The notes below the pieces were generated by a model. The model was not told where the DNA came from, did not search any database, and saw nothing but the letters and a program-made list of their open reading frames with translations. Positions 1 to 5,144 of a stretch of DNA of 8,779 nucleotides are shown here, piece after piece. Numbering within the stretch: the first letter of the stretch is position 1; every line of letters starts with the position of its first letter. The DNA comes from JBLIOB01 sp047639575. GTDB lineage: Bacteria > Bacteroidota > Bacteroidia > Flavobacteriales_D > Parvicellaceae. Both the position numbers and the translations under genes were made by a program. Where the stretch lies: contig JBLIOB010000171.1 in NCBI GenBank assembly GCA_047639575.1, positions 1 through 8,779 of the forward strand, in the 5' to 3' direction.

Positions 1-565
1 GCTCAATAAATTTAAACTCTTCTTTTCCACACTTTAAAAAGATCTCATTCATCATTGCTTTGTCCGATGTTAATCGACTCACAATCATGTCTTTCAAATC
101 AAACACTTCTTCAATGTTTTCTTTGATATCGTTCATGATTTCAGAGATAATATTTGGAAGGTCTCTAGACATCCTGGCATAGGCGATACCCTTAGCAGCT
201 TCTGGTACTTTAGCCCAAACCTGAGGGATTTGATCTTCCATCACTTCGTCCATCATCTCTTTCGCGATTCGATCAAATTCTGGACGCATTTCCTCAGCGA
301 TTGCGTCCGGTTTAATTCGAGAAAACATGTCTTTGACGTTGATGAGCTTTTCTGTCCATAAATCGACAGAGATCTTGGCCATTTTTTCCGCTTTGGAAGG
401 GATGATTCCTTGCCATCCAATAAAAGGTTTGATGCCGAAAAATTCGAGTGGATAGAACATCATCTTCAATGCAAGAACATTTGTGCCCCAACCAACTACA
501 GCACTTGTCACCGGAATTGACAGGTACATGAACAGTTCACTATTATCTTGTAACCATTGCCACAT
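1..565 (-). CDS. DUF445 family membrane protein, N-terminal part (cut by window edge)
   Basis: An open frame of 188 codons runs from the ATG at 565-563 to the left edge without a stop, so the C-terminal half is missing. The N-terminus (residues about 10-38) is a hydrophobic membrane segment leading into GWGTNVLALKMMFYPL (25-40), followed by GWQGIIPSKAEKMA (50-63). These two blocks are the hallmark of the DUF445 family, whose members are usually around 400 residues with a membrane segment at each end. The rest of the visible part is charged and alpha-helical (about 65-188), with a possible coiled-coil tendency. The biochemical role of DUF445 proteins is not established, so none is assigned. 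The gene is divergent from the lipoprotein gene at 626, with 60 bp between starts. I see no clear promoter or Shine-Dalgarno sequence. Family assignment is confident; function is unknown. Confidence 0.85.
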   Translation of the reverse strand, partial: MWQWLQDNSELFMYLSIPVTSAVVGWGTNVLALKMMFYPLEFFGIKPFIGWQGIIPSKAEKMAKISVDLWTEKLINVKDMFSRIKPDAIAEEMRPEFDRIAKEMMDEVMEDQIPQVWAKVPEAAKGIAYARMSRDLPNIISEIMNDIKENIEEVFDLKDMIVSRLTSDKAMMNEIFLKCGKEEFKFIE

Positions 566-625
566 GGAGCAAAAATGCAATTTTTTAACTACAATTGCCT
601 ATATTGTCCAATAATTCGAAGACCC

Positions 626-1078
626 ATGAAGAAAGTCCTACTTTTTACCGCAGTTTGCTCACTAATATTACTTGGTGGATGTTATAAAATTCATCGTACT
701 TATGTAGTAAAAGGGAAGTGGTATCTAAATGCTTTTGAAATTGACGGAGGCTCTACAAATCATATGGAGGGCTTCTTAGATGACTATACACCAGGTGATG
801 GAACGTATGTAATCTACATGTTAGATAATGGGATTATGAGAGGCGAGTATTATGCTTTTGACACGCTCAATTACTTCAGAACTGGAACTTGGTCACTTCT
901 TGATACAAAACATATTCAAATGCATATGGATTTATTTGTAGATGGTGATTTTGAATTAGAATTGGTTGATAAAGAAACCATGATCTTAAACTCTGAATCC
1001 AATGATATCGAGTTCTTCGATATAGGAGAAGTTAAAACTGTTCTAAGAATTTCCCGAGAAGGGAAGCAGAGTATTTAA
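626..1078 (+). CDS. Small lipocalin-like lipoprotein
   Basis: The product is 150 residues. The ATG at 626 is chosen over the in-frame TTG at 557 because it gives a standard SPII signal, MKKVLLFTAVCSLILLGGC, with lipobox L16-G-G-C19; the TTG start would add 23 non-signal residues and overlap the divergent gene. The mature part is beta-rich, with G-K-W at 30-32 and G-T-W at 87-89. That spacing and the alternating strands resemble the small lipocalin-like lipoproteins common in Bacteroidota, which are mostly uncharacterised. The residues after Cys19 (YKIHR) are basic and lack the acidic surface-export signal, so I infer a periplasm-facing location. No ligand can be predicted. Lipoprotein assignment is strong; the lipocalin-like fold is only a moderate inference. 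Confidence 0.8.
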   Translation: MKKVLLFTAVCSLILLGGCYKIHRTYVVKGKWYLNAFEIDGGSTNHMEGFLDDYTPGDGTYVIYMLDNGIMRGEYYAFDTLNYFRTGTWSLLDTKHIQMHMDLFVDGDFELELVDKETMILNSESNDIEFFDIGEVKTVLRISREGKQSI

Positions 1079-1112
1079 GAGAGTTGTTAGCGGTTAGAAA
1101 TTAGATCGTTCA

Positions 1113-1129
1113 TTCCGATTGTATCGGAA
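1113..1129. repeat. Perfect 7-bp inverted repeat (hairpin) after the lipocalin-like gene
   Basis: TTCCGAT at 1113-1119 and ATCGGAA at 1123-1129 are perfect reverse complements around the loop TGT. The hairpin begins 34 bases after the stop of the upstream gene. It is not followed by a T-run (ATCACTG comes next), so it is not a classical intrinsic terminator, although it could protect an mRNA 3' end. Confidence 0.6.
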
Positions 1130-1172
1130 ATCACTGTTAGTTATTTAGGTTGTTTGATGTTAGGTGATTTCC
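1126..1172. repeat. 9-bp inverted repeat overlapping the preceding hairpin
   Basis: GGAAATCAC at 1126-1134 is the exact reverse complement of GTGATTTCC at 1164-1172, leaving a 29-base loop. Its left arm shares GGAA with the right arm of the 1113-1129 hairpin, so the two stems cannot form at once. The loop contains heptamers related to the array at 1264-1333. Confidence 0.55.
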
Positions 1173-1186
1173 AAGGATATTATAAC

Positions 1187-1200
1187 GTCAAAATTTTGAC
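1187..1200. repeat. 14-bp perfect palindrome
   Basis: GTCAAAATTTTGAC reads the same on both strands (GTCAAAA followed by TTTTGAC). It lies mid-gap, 109 bases beyond the upstream stop and away from any gene start, so an operator role is doubtful. Confidence 0.5.
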
Positions 1201-1223
1201 TTTGATGAGATAAGAAAAAGGGT

Positions 1224-1245
1224 ACTATAGCCTGTCGAAGTGTCG
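1224..1245. repeat. Possible decayed REP-like element
   Basis: On the minus strand this reads as CACTTCGACAGGCT followed by a degenerate arm. It resembles the widespread palindromic repeat of the CACTTCGACAGGCTCAGTG type found between genes in many Bacteroidota. Here the second arm has diverged (ATAGTACC instead of CAGTGTCC), leaving only a 3-bp ACT/AGT match at the stem base. The resemblance is from memory of such repeats and could be chance. Confidence 0.3.
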
Positions 1246-1263
1246 CCTAATAAAGAGTAATTA

Positions 1264-1333
1264 CATCAGTCATCTAACATCCAACATCAAACATCAATCA
1301 TCAGTCATCAAACATCAGTCACCCAACATCTGA
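1264..1333. repeat. Ten-unit degenerate 7-bp tandem repeat, consensus CATCNNN
   Basis: Ten successive 7-base units run in perfect register from 1264 to 1333. Nine begin CATC and one (1320-1326) begins CACC. The variable last three bases take few forms: CATCAGT three times, CATCAAA twice, then CATCTAA, CATCCAA, CATCAAT, CACCCAA and CATCTGA. The array ends 10 bases before the stop of the minus-strand lipoprotein gene. On the other strand the unit reads NNNGATG. Two isolated units in that opposite orientation lie upstream at 1153-1166, and another TTTGATG is at 1201-1207. Heptamer arrays like this occur in intergenic DNA of several bacterial groups; they vary in copy number by slippage. Confidence 0.85.
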
Positions 1334-1343
1334 CTTTCCCATA

Positions 1344-1973
1344 TCAATTATCGTTAATCAATGTAACGTCTAATAGTAGTGTTGTCTTGATTAGAGCATT
1401 TTCAGAAGTAAAGGTCTTATCAATGTCCATGTTCATGTAGATGTTAAAATCTTCATCATGGATAAACTCTTCTAAATTAACCCCAGCTACTATGTTCGGA
1501 TAAAGAACACTACCTGATCCGTCAGGGATGCTCGTTAAAGAAGCAATTCTTACTGCGTTGTATGGGTTCAAAGGTAAAAGGGGATCGAAGACAATGATGT
1601 TAGCCATGTCCGTTACCGTTTTATCAACCATAAAAACCTCAACGTTATCCAACATATCAAAGTCACAACCTTCAACGTTAAGCAATTCCATTTTAATGCT
1701 ACTTGGAACAATGTCCTTTACTAAGTGTGCGTATGGATTTGGGTTTGCTGCAGGAACCATTTGTTCATAAGCAACATTAAATGGTAAGCCCCAACAAGCT
1801 GTTGTAAACGAAAATGCACTTAAGATGTCATTTGGGATATCTAATGTGATTCGCTCTTCTAGCGTGAACTGTGTAACCGTATAAGGAACATTGTTCCCAT
1901 TCAAGTTTTCTTCTTTGGTGCATGATCCTAGAAAGATCAAGGTGACAATGGCTAAAAGCGAAAATTTTCTCAT
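1344..1973 (-). CDS. Lipoprotein of unknown function, probably surface exposed
   Basis: The product is 209 residues from the ATG at 1973. An SPII signal (MRKFSLLAIVTLIFLGSC) has lipobox L15-G-S-C18. The residues after the lipidated cysteine, T-K-E-E-N, contain the K-(D/E)2 pattern of the lipoprotein export signal that sends Bacteroidota lipoproteins to the outer face of the outer membrane; surface exposure is inferred from that. The mature protein is rich in beta-type alternation, especially about 90-209, and has two further cysteines (C60, C103) that could form a disulfide. I recognise no family and assign no function. It is divergent from ctlX, with 61 bp between starts. A candidate promoter lies at 2034-2002. 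An antisense open frame at 1528-1770 is a shadow. Confidence 0.8.
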   Translation of the reverse strand: MRKFSLLAIVTLIFLGSCTKEENLNGNNVPYTVTQFTLEERITLDIPNDILSAFSFTTACWGLPFNVAYEQMVPAANPNPYAHLVKDIVPSSIKMELLNVEGCDFDMLDNVEVFMVDKTVTDMANIIVFDPLLPLNPYNAVRIASLTSIPDGSGSVLYPNIVAGVNLEEFIHDEDFNIYMNMDIDKTFTSENALIKTTLLLDVTLINDN

Positions 1974-2001
1974 GTTTGTTGCTGTGGAGGGTTTCCTGAT
2001 C

Positions 2002-2034
2002 TAAAGATAAACTATTTTACAAGAACTAGTACAA
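2002..2034 (-). promoter_or_regulatory. Candidate Bacteroidota-type promoter for the lipoprotein gene at 1973
   Basis: On the minus strand TTG (2034-2032) is followed after 22 bases by TATCTTTA (2009-2002). This matches the TTG / TAnnTTTG pattern at all positions except the last G. It lies 29 bases upstream of the ATG. The spacing is at the long end of the usual range, and AT-rich DNA gives chance matches, so this is only plausible. Confidence 0.3.
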
Positions 2035-2919
2035 ATGCGGACAAACCAAGTAATGATGATAAGGCCTGTAGCTTTTCAATTTAATGAAGAAACAGCTGGT
2101 TCTAATCATTTTCAAAATAACGTTGATACGTCTATTGAGGATATTCAAAATGAGTTTGACGAAGCGGTACAAAAATTACGTGAATTTGGAGTTGATGTGT
2201 TGGTAATTGAAGACACCATGGAACCGGTAAAGCCTGATGCTGTTTTTCCAAATAATTGGATTCAGTTAAAGCAAAAGGAGATAGTCTTGTTTCCAATGTT
2301 TGCGGATAACAGAAGAAAGGAAAGGCGTCAAGATATCTTGGATCAGTTAAGTCAAACTTATCATGTCAACAAGGTTAATGACTTGTCTTCGTACGAATCA
2401 AAAGGTCAGATTTTAGAAGGAACTGGAAGTGTCGTTTTTGATCAATACAATAAGGTAGGCTATGCATCGATATCGGCTAGAACAGATGAAGGTTTGGCTA
2501 AATCATACATTGAAGAAAGCGGCTACCAAGCTGAAGTATTTACGGCTAGTGTAGAAGGAAAAGAGATTTATCACACCAACGTTATCATGGCGATAACAGA
2601 GCATGTAATAATTGTTTGCATGGATGTGATTGATAAAAATGGAATTGAAGCCATTATTAAATCCGGAAAAATGGTAATGGAAATCTCAATAGATCAGATG
2701 AATTCTTTTGCTGGAAACATGTTGGAATTGAATGGGCCAAATGAGGAGTCAATACTGGTAATGAGTCAGACTGCTTACGATAGTTTAAATATTGATCAAG
2801 TTGATATCCTAGAGAACCTACATCAGATTTGTTGTCTTTCAATAGACAAGATTGAGCAAATTGGAGGGGGAAGTGCCCGCTGTATGATTGCAGAGAATTT
2901 TCTATCAAAAAAGCCTTAA
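2035..2919 (+). CDS. ctlX: CtlX-type citrulline hydrolase (guanidino-modifying superfamily)
   Basis: The product is 294 residues, cytoplasmic, with no signal peptide. It belongs to the arginine deiminase / amidinotransferase fold. Visible landmarks are MIRP (8-11), PDAVFPNNW (67-75) with substrate-binding Asp68, LEGTGS (127-132) with Glu128, YHTNVIM (179-185) with His180, FAGNMLEL (225-232) and GGGSARCMIAE (277-287) with the nucleophile Cys283. Together these give the Cys-His-Glu/Asp catalytic set of the superfamily. The motifs fit the CtlX family, reported to hydrolyse citrulline to ornithine, CO2 and ammonia; some members are annotated simply as amidinotransferases. The ATG at 2035 is used; M7 and M8 are alternatives but would trim the conserved first strand. 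No ornithine aminotransferase or arginine pathway gene is adjacent, so the substrate rests on family resemblance alone. Transcription ends at the hairpin at 2925-2959. Confidence 0.85.
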   Translation: MRTNQVMMIRPVAFQFNEETAGSNHFQNNVDTSIEDIQNEFDEAVQKLREFGVDVLVIEDTMEPVKPDAVFPNNWIQLKQKEIVLFPMFADNRRKERRQDILDQLSQTYHVNKVNDLSSYESKGQILEGTGSVVFDQYNKVGYASISARTDEGLAKSYIEESGYQAEVFTASVEGKEIYHTNVIMAITEHVIIVCMDVIDKNGIEAIIKSGKMVMEISIDQMNSFAGNMLELNGPNEESILVMSQTAYDSLNIDQVDILENLHQICCLSIDKIEQIGGGSARCMIAENFLSKKP

Positions 2920-2924
2920 AACAA

Positions 2925-2959
2925 AAAAATCCGATTGGCCAAAGACCAATCGGATTTTT
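2925..2959. terminator. Bidirectional intrinsic terminator between ctlX and T9SS protein A
   Basis: A perfect 14-bp stem is formed by AAAAATCCGATTGG (2925-2938) and CCAATCGGATTTTT (2946-2959) around the 7-base loop CCAAAGA. T-runs follow on both strands (TTTTT on plus, seven As at 2923-2929 giving Us on minus). It starts 5 bases after the ctlX stop and lies about 20 bases beyond the stop of the convergent gene ending at 2980, so it serves both. Confidence 0.93.
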
Positions 2960-2979
2960 AATATTAAAATTCTGAATGC

Positions 2980-4884
2980 TTACTTAGCTACAGACATCTT
3001 TTTAGTAGTAGACTTTCCGTTAGCAGAAACAGTATAGTAATAGATACCACCAGCTAAGTTTCCAGCTTCGAAATCAATTGTGTGATCTCCAGAAGAAAGT
3101 GTTCCTAATTCTTGTCTTTCAACAATTTTACCCATCAAATCAGTAACAGTAAATTCTACTGTTGCAGAATTGATTAGGCTAAAAGGAATTATCGTGTTAG
3201 CGTTGAAAGGGTTAGGCATGTTTTGTCCTAATGAAATACCACTTAAATCAGCTTCATCAATTCCAATTCCAATTCCAATGTTAGGATCTTGACTCAGTCT
3301 CATCATTGGAGTAGATGTTATGAAGTATCCTGTTTCACCAGCAGTTGTTCCGAACACAGTTAAAAAATTAGAAGTGTCAGCTGCAGTTCCAGAAACTGCG
3401 AAATTAACAGGATCAATATTATATCCAGCAACTGGATAAACCGCTTGAGAAATTGCAGGATCAACAGAAATCACAGTCGGATAAGGTAATTCAATCCAGT
3501 TAGTTGTAGTTGATGAAGTAATGTTAGCCGCAGTAATTATATAACTAGGAACAGGGATAGTTAATCCATCATACTCTGGAATAATAGATGCTGACGCCAC
3601 GTCTTCGTGGTAGAAGTTATAGTAAATTTCAGCCCCTACAGATGTAGCGCCCGATACACATAGTAACATGCCTGTAAAATCTGTAGCTGCATTTAACTCA
3701 TATTCAGCATATATCTCATACGGATCATCAATACCATCACCGTCATCATCAAATGGACCAAATGAACCAGTCATAACGTCACTATCTTTACCGTAAACGA
3801 AGTTGGTTACTTCAAATATTCCGGTTGAATTGTTGTTTGAAAGATCAGTTTCAGTAGAATCTCCAGCCACTATAATTAGGGTGTTGTACACGCCAAGTGC
3901 AGAAGGTGTGAAAGGAGCTGTCTCTGCAACTATTGTAGTAACAGGAGCTAGACTAATTGGTGTTGAACTAACAGTGCCTGTTCCTGCACCTGAAACGTTA
4001 GCACTAAGTGAAGTGTTAGGCATTGCAGAACCACCCAAATTTTGAATAGTACCATCAAACGAAATACCGGCAACTTGATCTAAAGGAATTAACGAATATT
4101 GAATTTTGTAAAGAGGATTGTGATACCATGAATCAGCATTCAAAGAAATATCAAAAGACTCAGTCTCGAACAACTCAATGTCGTCAACCATCCAAAAGTA
4201 ATGACTATTAATCGTCTTGTGGAATCTGATGTATATATCACCAGCATATCCACCACCTGCAACTGCAGAGATGTTAATAGAAGTCATTAGAGGATCTGCA
4301 GACGTGGCATTTACAGCAACACTTGCAGAATTCGTATTGTAAGCAACCGTTGTAGCTCCAGGAGTAAATGCAGCGTCACGAGAAACTATAACATTCATAG
4401 ATGCAGCACCAGTACAACATTCTCTGAATTTTTGTTCAAATCGAATTGAAACTGCTGGGTATCCTGTTCCTCCGCTAAGTGCAGCTAAGTCAATTGCTGC
4501 AGTTTGGAAATATGCATCCATTGGAGTGCTTCCACCACCAACATTATTTTCATCTCCGAAAAGTAACATGTGATTTCCACCAGAAGTAGAAGCAATGGCT
4601 GTTGTGCTGGTAAAATCAGCAGCAATATCAGCATTGTTAATTGCCCAGTCAAAGCCCATACCGTTATTGTCTACAGTAGACCATCCAGCTGGCATTCCAG
4701 TTGTAAAGTCTTCGTTCCAGATGATGTCACCAGGAGCTTTTTGTTGGTCTATTACAGTTGAAGACGCTTTTTTATTTAAACTAAGTTGTGAAGGAAGCTG
4801 TTTCAGGTTTGACTTGTCAATGCCTTGAGCATTAACGCCAAGTGCTAGGACAGCCATACCACAGATAATGTATAGTCTTTTCAT
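2980..4884 (-). CDS. T9SS-secreted adhesin-like protein A
   Basis: The product is 634 residues. A signal peptide (about 1-20, ending VNAQ) leads to a 30-residue linker, then a cleaved-adhesin/MAM-like beta-sandwich (about 53-240) opening with WNEDFTTGMPAGW and closing with FWMVDDIELFE. An Ig-like/CARDB-like segment follows (about 245-360), then an acidic loop DDDGDGIDDPYE (379-390) with the D-x-D-x-D-G spacing of calcium sites, an unassigned beta domain (about 391-533) and a type A T9SS sorting domain (about 550-634, with QNMPNPFN and a TTKKMSVAK end). It should cross the outer membrane through T9SS, with the C-terminal domain removed and the protein released or anchored to the surface. No catalytic motif is visible; an adhesive or structural role is inference. 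It is the downstream partner of a paralogue at 5145-7055. Unlike that paralogue it has a vicinal cysteine pair (C156-C157) and a Gly-Ile repeat linker (about 536-542). Confidence 0.9.
   Translation of the reverse strand: MKRLYIICGMAVLALGVNAQGIDKSNLKQLPSQLSLNKKASSTVIDQQKAPGDIIWNEDFTTGMPAGWSTVDNNGMGFDWAINNADIAADFTSTTAIASTSGGNHMLLFGDENNVGGGSTPMDAYFQTAAIDLAALSGGTGYPAVSIRFEQKFRECCTGAASMNVIVSRDAAFTPGATTVAYNTNSASVAVNATSADPLMTSINISAVAGGGYAGDIYIRFHKTINSHYFWMVDDIELFETESFDISLNADSWYHNPLYKIQYSLIPLDQVAGISFDGTIQNLGGSAMPNTSLSANVSGAGTGTVSSTPISLAPVTTIVAETAPFTPSALGVYNTLIIVAGDSTETDLSNNNSTGIFEVTNFVYGKDSDVMTGSFGPFDDDGDGIDDPYEIYAEYELNAATDFTGMLLCVSGATSVGAEIYYNFYHEDVASASIIPEYDGLTIPVPSYIITAANITSSTTTNWIELPYPTVISVDPAISQAVYPVAGYNIDPVNFAVSGTAADTSNFLTVFGTTAGETGYFITSTPMMRLSQDPNIGIGIGIDEADLSGISLGQNMPNPFNANTIIPFSLINSATVEFTVTDLMGKIVERQELGTLSSGDHTIDFEAGNLAGGIYYYTVSANGKSTTKKMSVAK
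3258..3279. repeat. Hexanucleotide microsatellite inside T9SS protein A
   Basis: CAATTC is repeated three times and followed by CAAT, in frame, within the linker before the sorting domain. On the coding strand it encodes alternating Ile and Gly (about residues 536-542). Each unit is six bases, so gain or loss of units would lengthen or shorten the linker by two residues without a frameshift. Confidence 0.75.
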
Positions 4885-4910
4885 TTCAGATTTTTTTTAT
4901 AGTTAGTCTG

Positions 4911-4941
4911 TAAATCTACGAAAATGTAAGGTCGGATGGAA
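4911..4941 (-). promoter_or_regulatory. Weak candidate promoter for T9SS protein A
   Basis: On the minus strand TTC (4941-4939) is followed after 20 bases by TAGATTTA (4918-4911). This is one mismatch from TTG and one from TAnnTTTG. It lies 26 bases upstream of the ATG. A separate promoter is expected because the preceding gene has its own terminator, but the match itself is weak. Confidence 0.25.
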
Positions 4942-5087
4942 GGATCGGCAGGTTTATTTGAGCAAGGGTAAGATTCTTAACAGAATCGGTTGACAGAGTT
5001 ATTTATTCGGGGTCGTTCCCTTTACATGTGCTGGGATACAAGAGGATTAGGAAAGGTGTGTAGGTATGCGCAACTGTGATGAACGGC

Positions 5088-5125
5088 AAAAAAAAATCCC
5101 CTATGCTAAAAGCACAAGGGATTTT
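5088..5125 (-). terminator. Intrinsic terminator of T9SS protein B
   Basis: Read on the minus strand, AAAATCCCTTGTGC (5125-5112) pairs with GCATAGGGGATTTT (5106-5093) around a TTTTA loop, giving a 14-bp stem that includes two G-U wobbles and is followed by a run of nine Ts (5096-5088). The wobbles become C/A mismatches in plus-strand RNA, so the structure is built for minus-strand transcription. It begins 19 bases after the stop codon. Confidence 0.88.
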
Positions 5126-5144
5126 CAATAAAACTTGCTTTGGC

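Larger units (their letters stand above)
1079..1343. other. Repeat-rich non-coding gap between two lipoprotein genes
   Basis: This 265-base gap separates two genes that converge on it (the stops at 1078 plus and 1344 minus). It holds no plausible gene. It contains, in order: a perfect 7-bp inverted repeat (1113-1129), a second 9-bp inverted repeat sharing bases with the first (1126-1134 with 1164-1172), two heptamers TTTGATG and TTAGGTG in the orientation opposite to the later array (1153-1166), a 14-bp palindrome (1187-1200), a REP-like fragment (about 1224-1245) and a ten-unit heptamer array (1264-1333). There is no U-tract terminator for either gene. This density of small repeats is typical of a site of past repeat insertion or slippage rather than of regulation. 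Confidence 0.7.
4885..5144. other. Gap between the T9SS paralogues: terminator, hairpin and candidate promoter
   Basis: This 260-base gap contains no gene. It holds the terminator of the upstream paralogue (5088-5125), a small inverted repeat (GATTCT at 4972-4977 and AGAATC at 4982-4987, loop TAAC), a candidate promoter (4911-4941) and an A-rich leader (eight As on the minus strand at 4898-4891) just before the start of protein A. A-rich leaders are usual in place of Shine-Dalgarno sequences in this phylum. The rest (about 4990-5085) shows no structure that I can recognise. Confidence 0.6.

Noticed and set aside
571..585. AAAAAT-GCA-ATTTTT inverted repeat in the divergent gap as an operator
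   Set aside because: A 6-bp AT-only stem in AT-rich DNA is expected by chance, and no promoter could be placed beside it.
557..625. In-frame 5' extension of the lipoprotein gene from a TTG start
   Set aside because: It would place 23 non-signal residues before a perfect SPII signal peptide and overlap the start of the divergent DUF445 gene. The ATG at 626 is far better.
1264..1333. CRISPR array
   Set aside because: Units are 7 bases with no spacers of regular length and no cas genes nearby; this is a simple tandem repeat.
1528..1770. Plus-strand open frame of 80 codons
   Set aside because: Entirely antisense to the lipoprotein gene at 1344-1973, low complexity, with no family resemblance.
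2657..2908. Minus-strand open frame of 83 codons
   Set aside because: Antisense to the conserved C-terminal part of ctlX, including its catalytic cysteine motif; a shadow.
4570..4828. Overlapping plus-strand open frames opposite T9SS protein A
   Set aside because: Antisense shadows in two frames over a well-conserved secreted protein domain.
4972..4987. Hairpin GATTCT-TAAC-AGAATC as a regulatory element or riboswitch
   Set aside because: A single 6-bp stem with no surrounding conserved structure, upstream of the promoter candidate; the length is within chance expectation.
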